A stretch of 61,291 bases of DNA, taken from assembly GCA_029747585.1 (NCBI GenBank), contig JAPEVF010000090.1, positions 1-61,291 on the forward strand, read 5' to 3'. This document shows positions 60,973-61,291 of the stretch, one piece after another. Source of the stretch: Pleurotus djamor. Lineage: Eukaryota > Basidiomycota > Agaricomycetes > Agaricales > Pleurotaceae. How positions within the stretch are numbered: the stretch's first letter is position 1; each line of letters opens with the position of its first letter. The position numbers were made by a program, and so were the translations under genes. The notes under the pieces are model-generated. The model had not been told where the DNA came from and searched no databases. It saw only the letters and a program-made list of their open reading frames with translations.

Positions 60973-61291
60973 CCTGTACTTTCTCGTATACAACCCCTGT
61001 CCAGAAACGTACTTCAATCGATTGACTTTCGGCGATCTCAGCGGAACACCTGGTAACCATCATTCAATACTTACCTTTCGTCGCAACACATGTCGAATGA
61101 CATAGTGGCCTCGTACTGAGTGTCCGCTTAGAATGGAACTATCCACGAGAGTAGCTGTTCCATATGCAATTGAAGTGACATTNTCGCTGTAAGNACCNTC
61201 TGAGCTTTCTTCCATCAGAGGNCTGTCTGNATGTCGCCCTTTTAGGACATCATATGATGGTCTCACCGCGTGCNNTGATGGCTNCTCAGNC
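60973..61291. other. Window end after lipase copy 2
   Basis: About 320 bases with Ns. No coding feature recognised. Confidence 0.35.

Overview
The window is a gene-dense stretch of nuclear DNA from a basidiomycete fungus, most probably a mushroom-forming Agaricomycete. Almost every gene is split by introns of about 50 to 65 bases with GT..AG ends and CTAAC/CTAAT-like branch sites. Genes lie on both strands only a few hundred bases apart. The protein set is fungal: Pkc1, Dad1, a Ste7-type MAPKK, a Cdc25-type RasGEF, an Ole1-type desaturase with a C-terminal cytochrome b5 domain, a GH18 chitinase and a GH5 glucanase. Scattered N bases, dense in the last 4 kb, mark a draft assembly. I saw no rRNA or tRNA gene and no CRISPR array.

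Layout. 1-9 kb: the 3' end of PKC1; a SAM methyltransferase whose motif I needs a 4-base exon; an F-box-like gene; a CobW/Zng1-type GTPase head-to-head with DAD1; an MFS permease. 9-21 kb: EFL1 (60S maturation GTPase); a large SH3-WW-RasGEF gene with a GC-AG intron; a GPI-anchored-type aspartic protease. 21-24.5 kb is gene-poor, with a TATA-driven spliced transcript candidate and one unrecognised gene. 24.5-32 kb: a STYX-like pseudophosphatase; the nucleotide-sugar transporter HUT1; an ICMT-like methyltransferase; a second F-box-like paralogue; a Ste7 MAPKK. 32-41 kb: a Cep57-like spindle pole body protein; a third F-box-like paralogue; a 610-residue NTPase with a restriction-endonuclease-like C-terminus (Crinkler/RHS type); CAF1/POP2. 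41-47 kb is looser, with a YqcI/YcgG-family gene and an orphan coiled-coil-like gene. 47-61 kb: GH18 chitinase; DOHH and MRT4 head-to-head; an HNH nuclease gene; OLE1; GH5 glucanase; tandem class 3 lipases.

Shared themes. EFL1, MRT4 and DOHH all serve 60S maturation or translation. PKC1, HUT1, the GH18 and GH5 enzymes and the GPI-type protease touch the cell wall or secretory pathway. RasGEF and Ste7 belong to Ras/MAPK signalling. DAD1 and the Cep57-like protein belong to the spindle.

The accessory material most worth attention is the Crinkler/RHS-type NTPase-nuclease gene at 37.9-39.7 kb, the dispersed F-box-like family (three copies, one with a damaged first exon), the HNH gene and the poorly assembled lipase cluster. 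No wholly new multi-gene system stands out. All splice models come from reading the sequence by eye.
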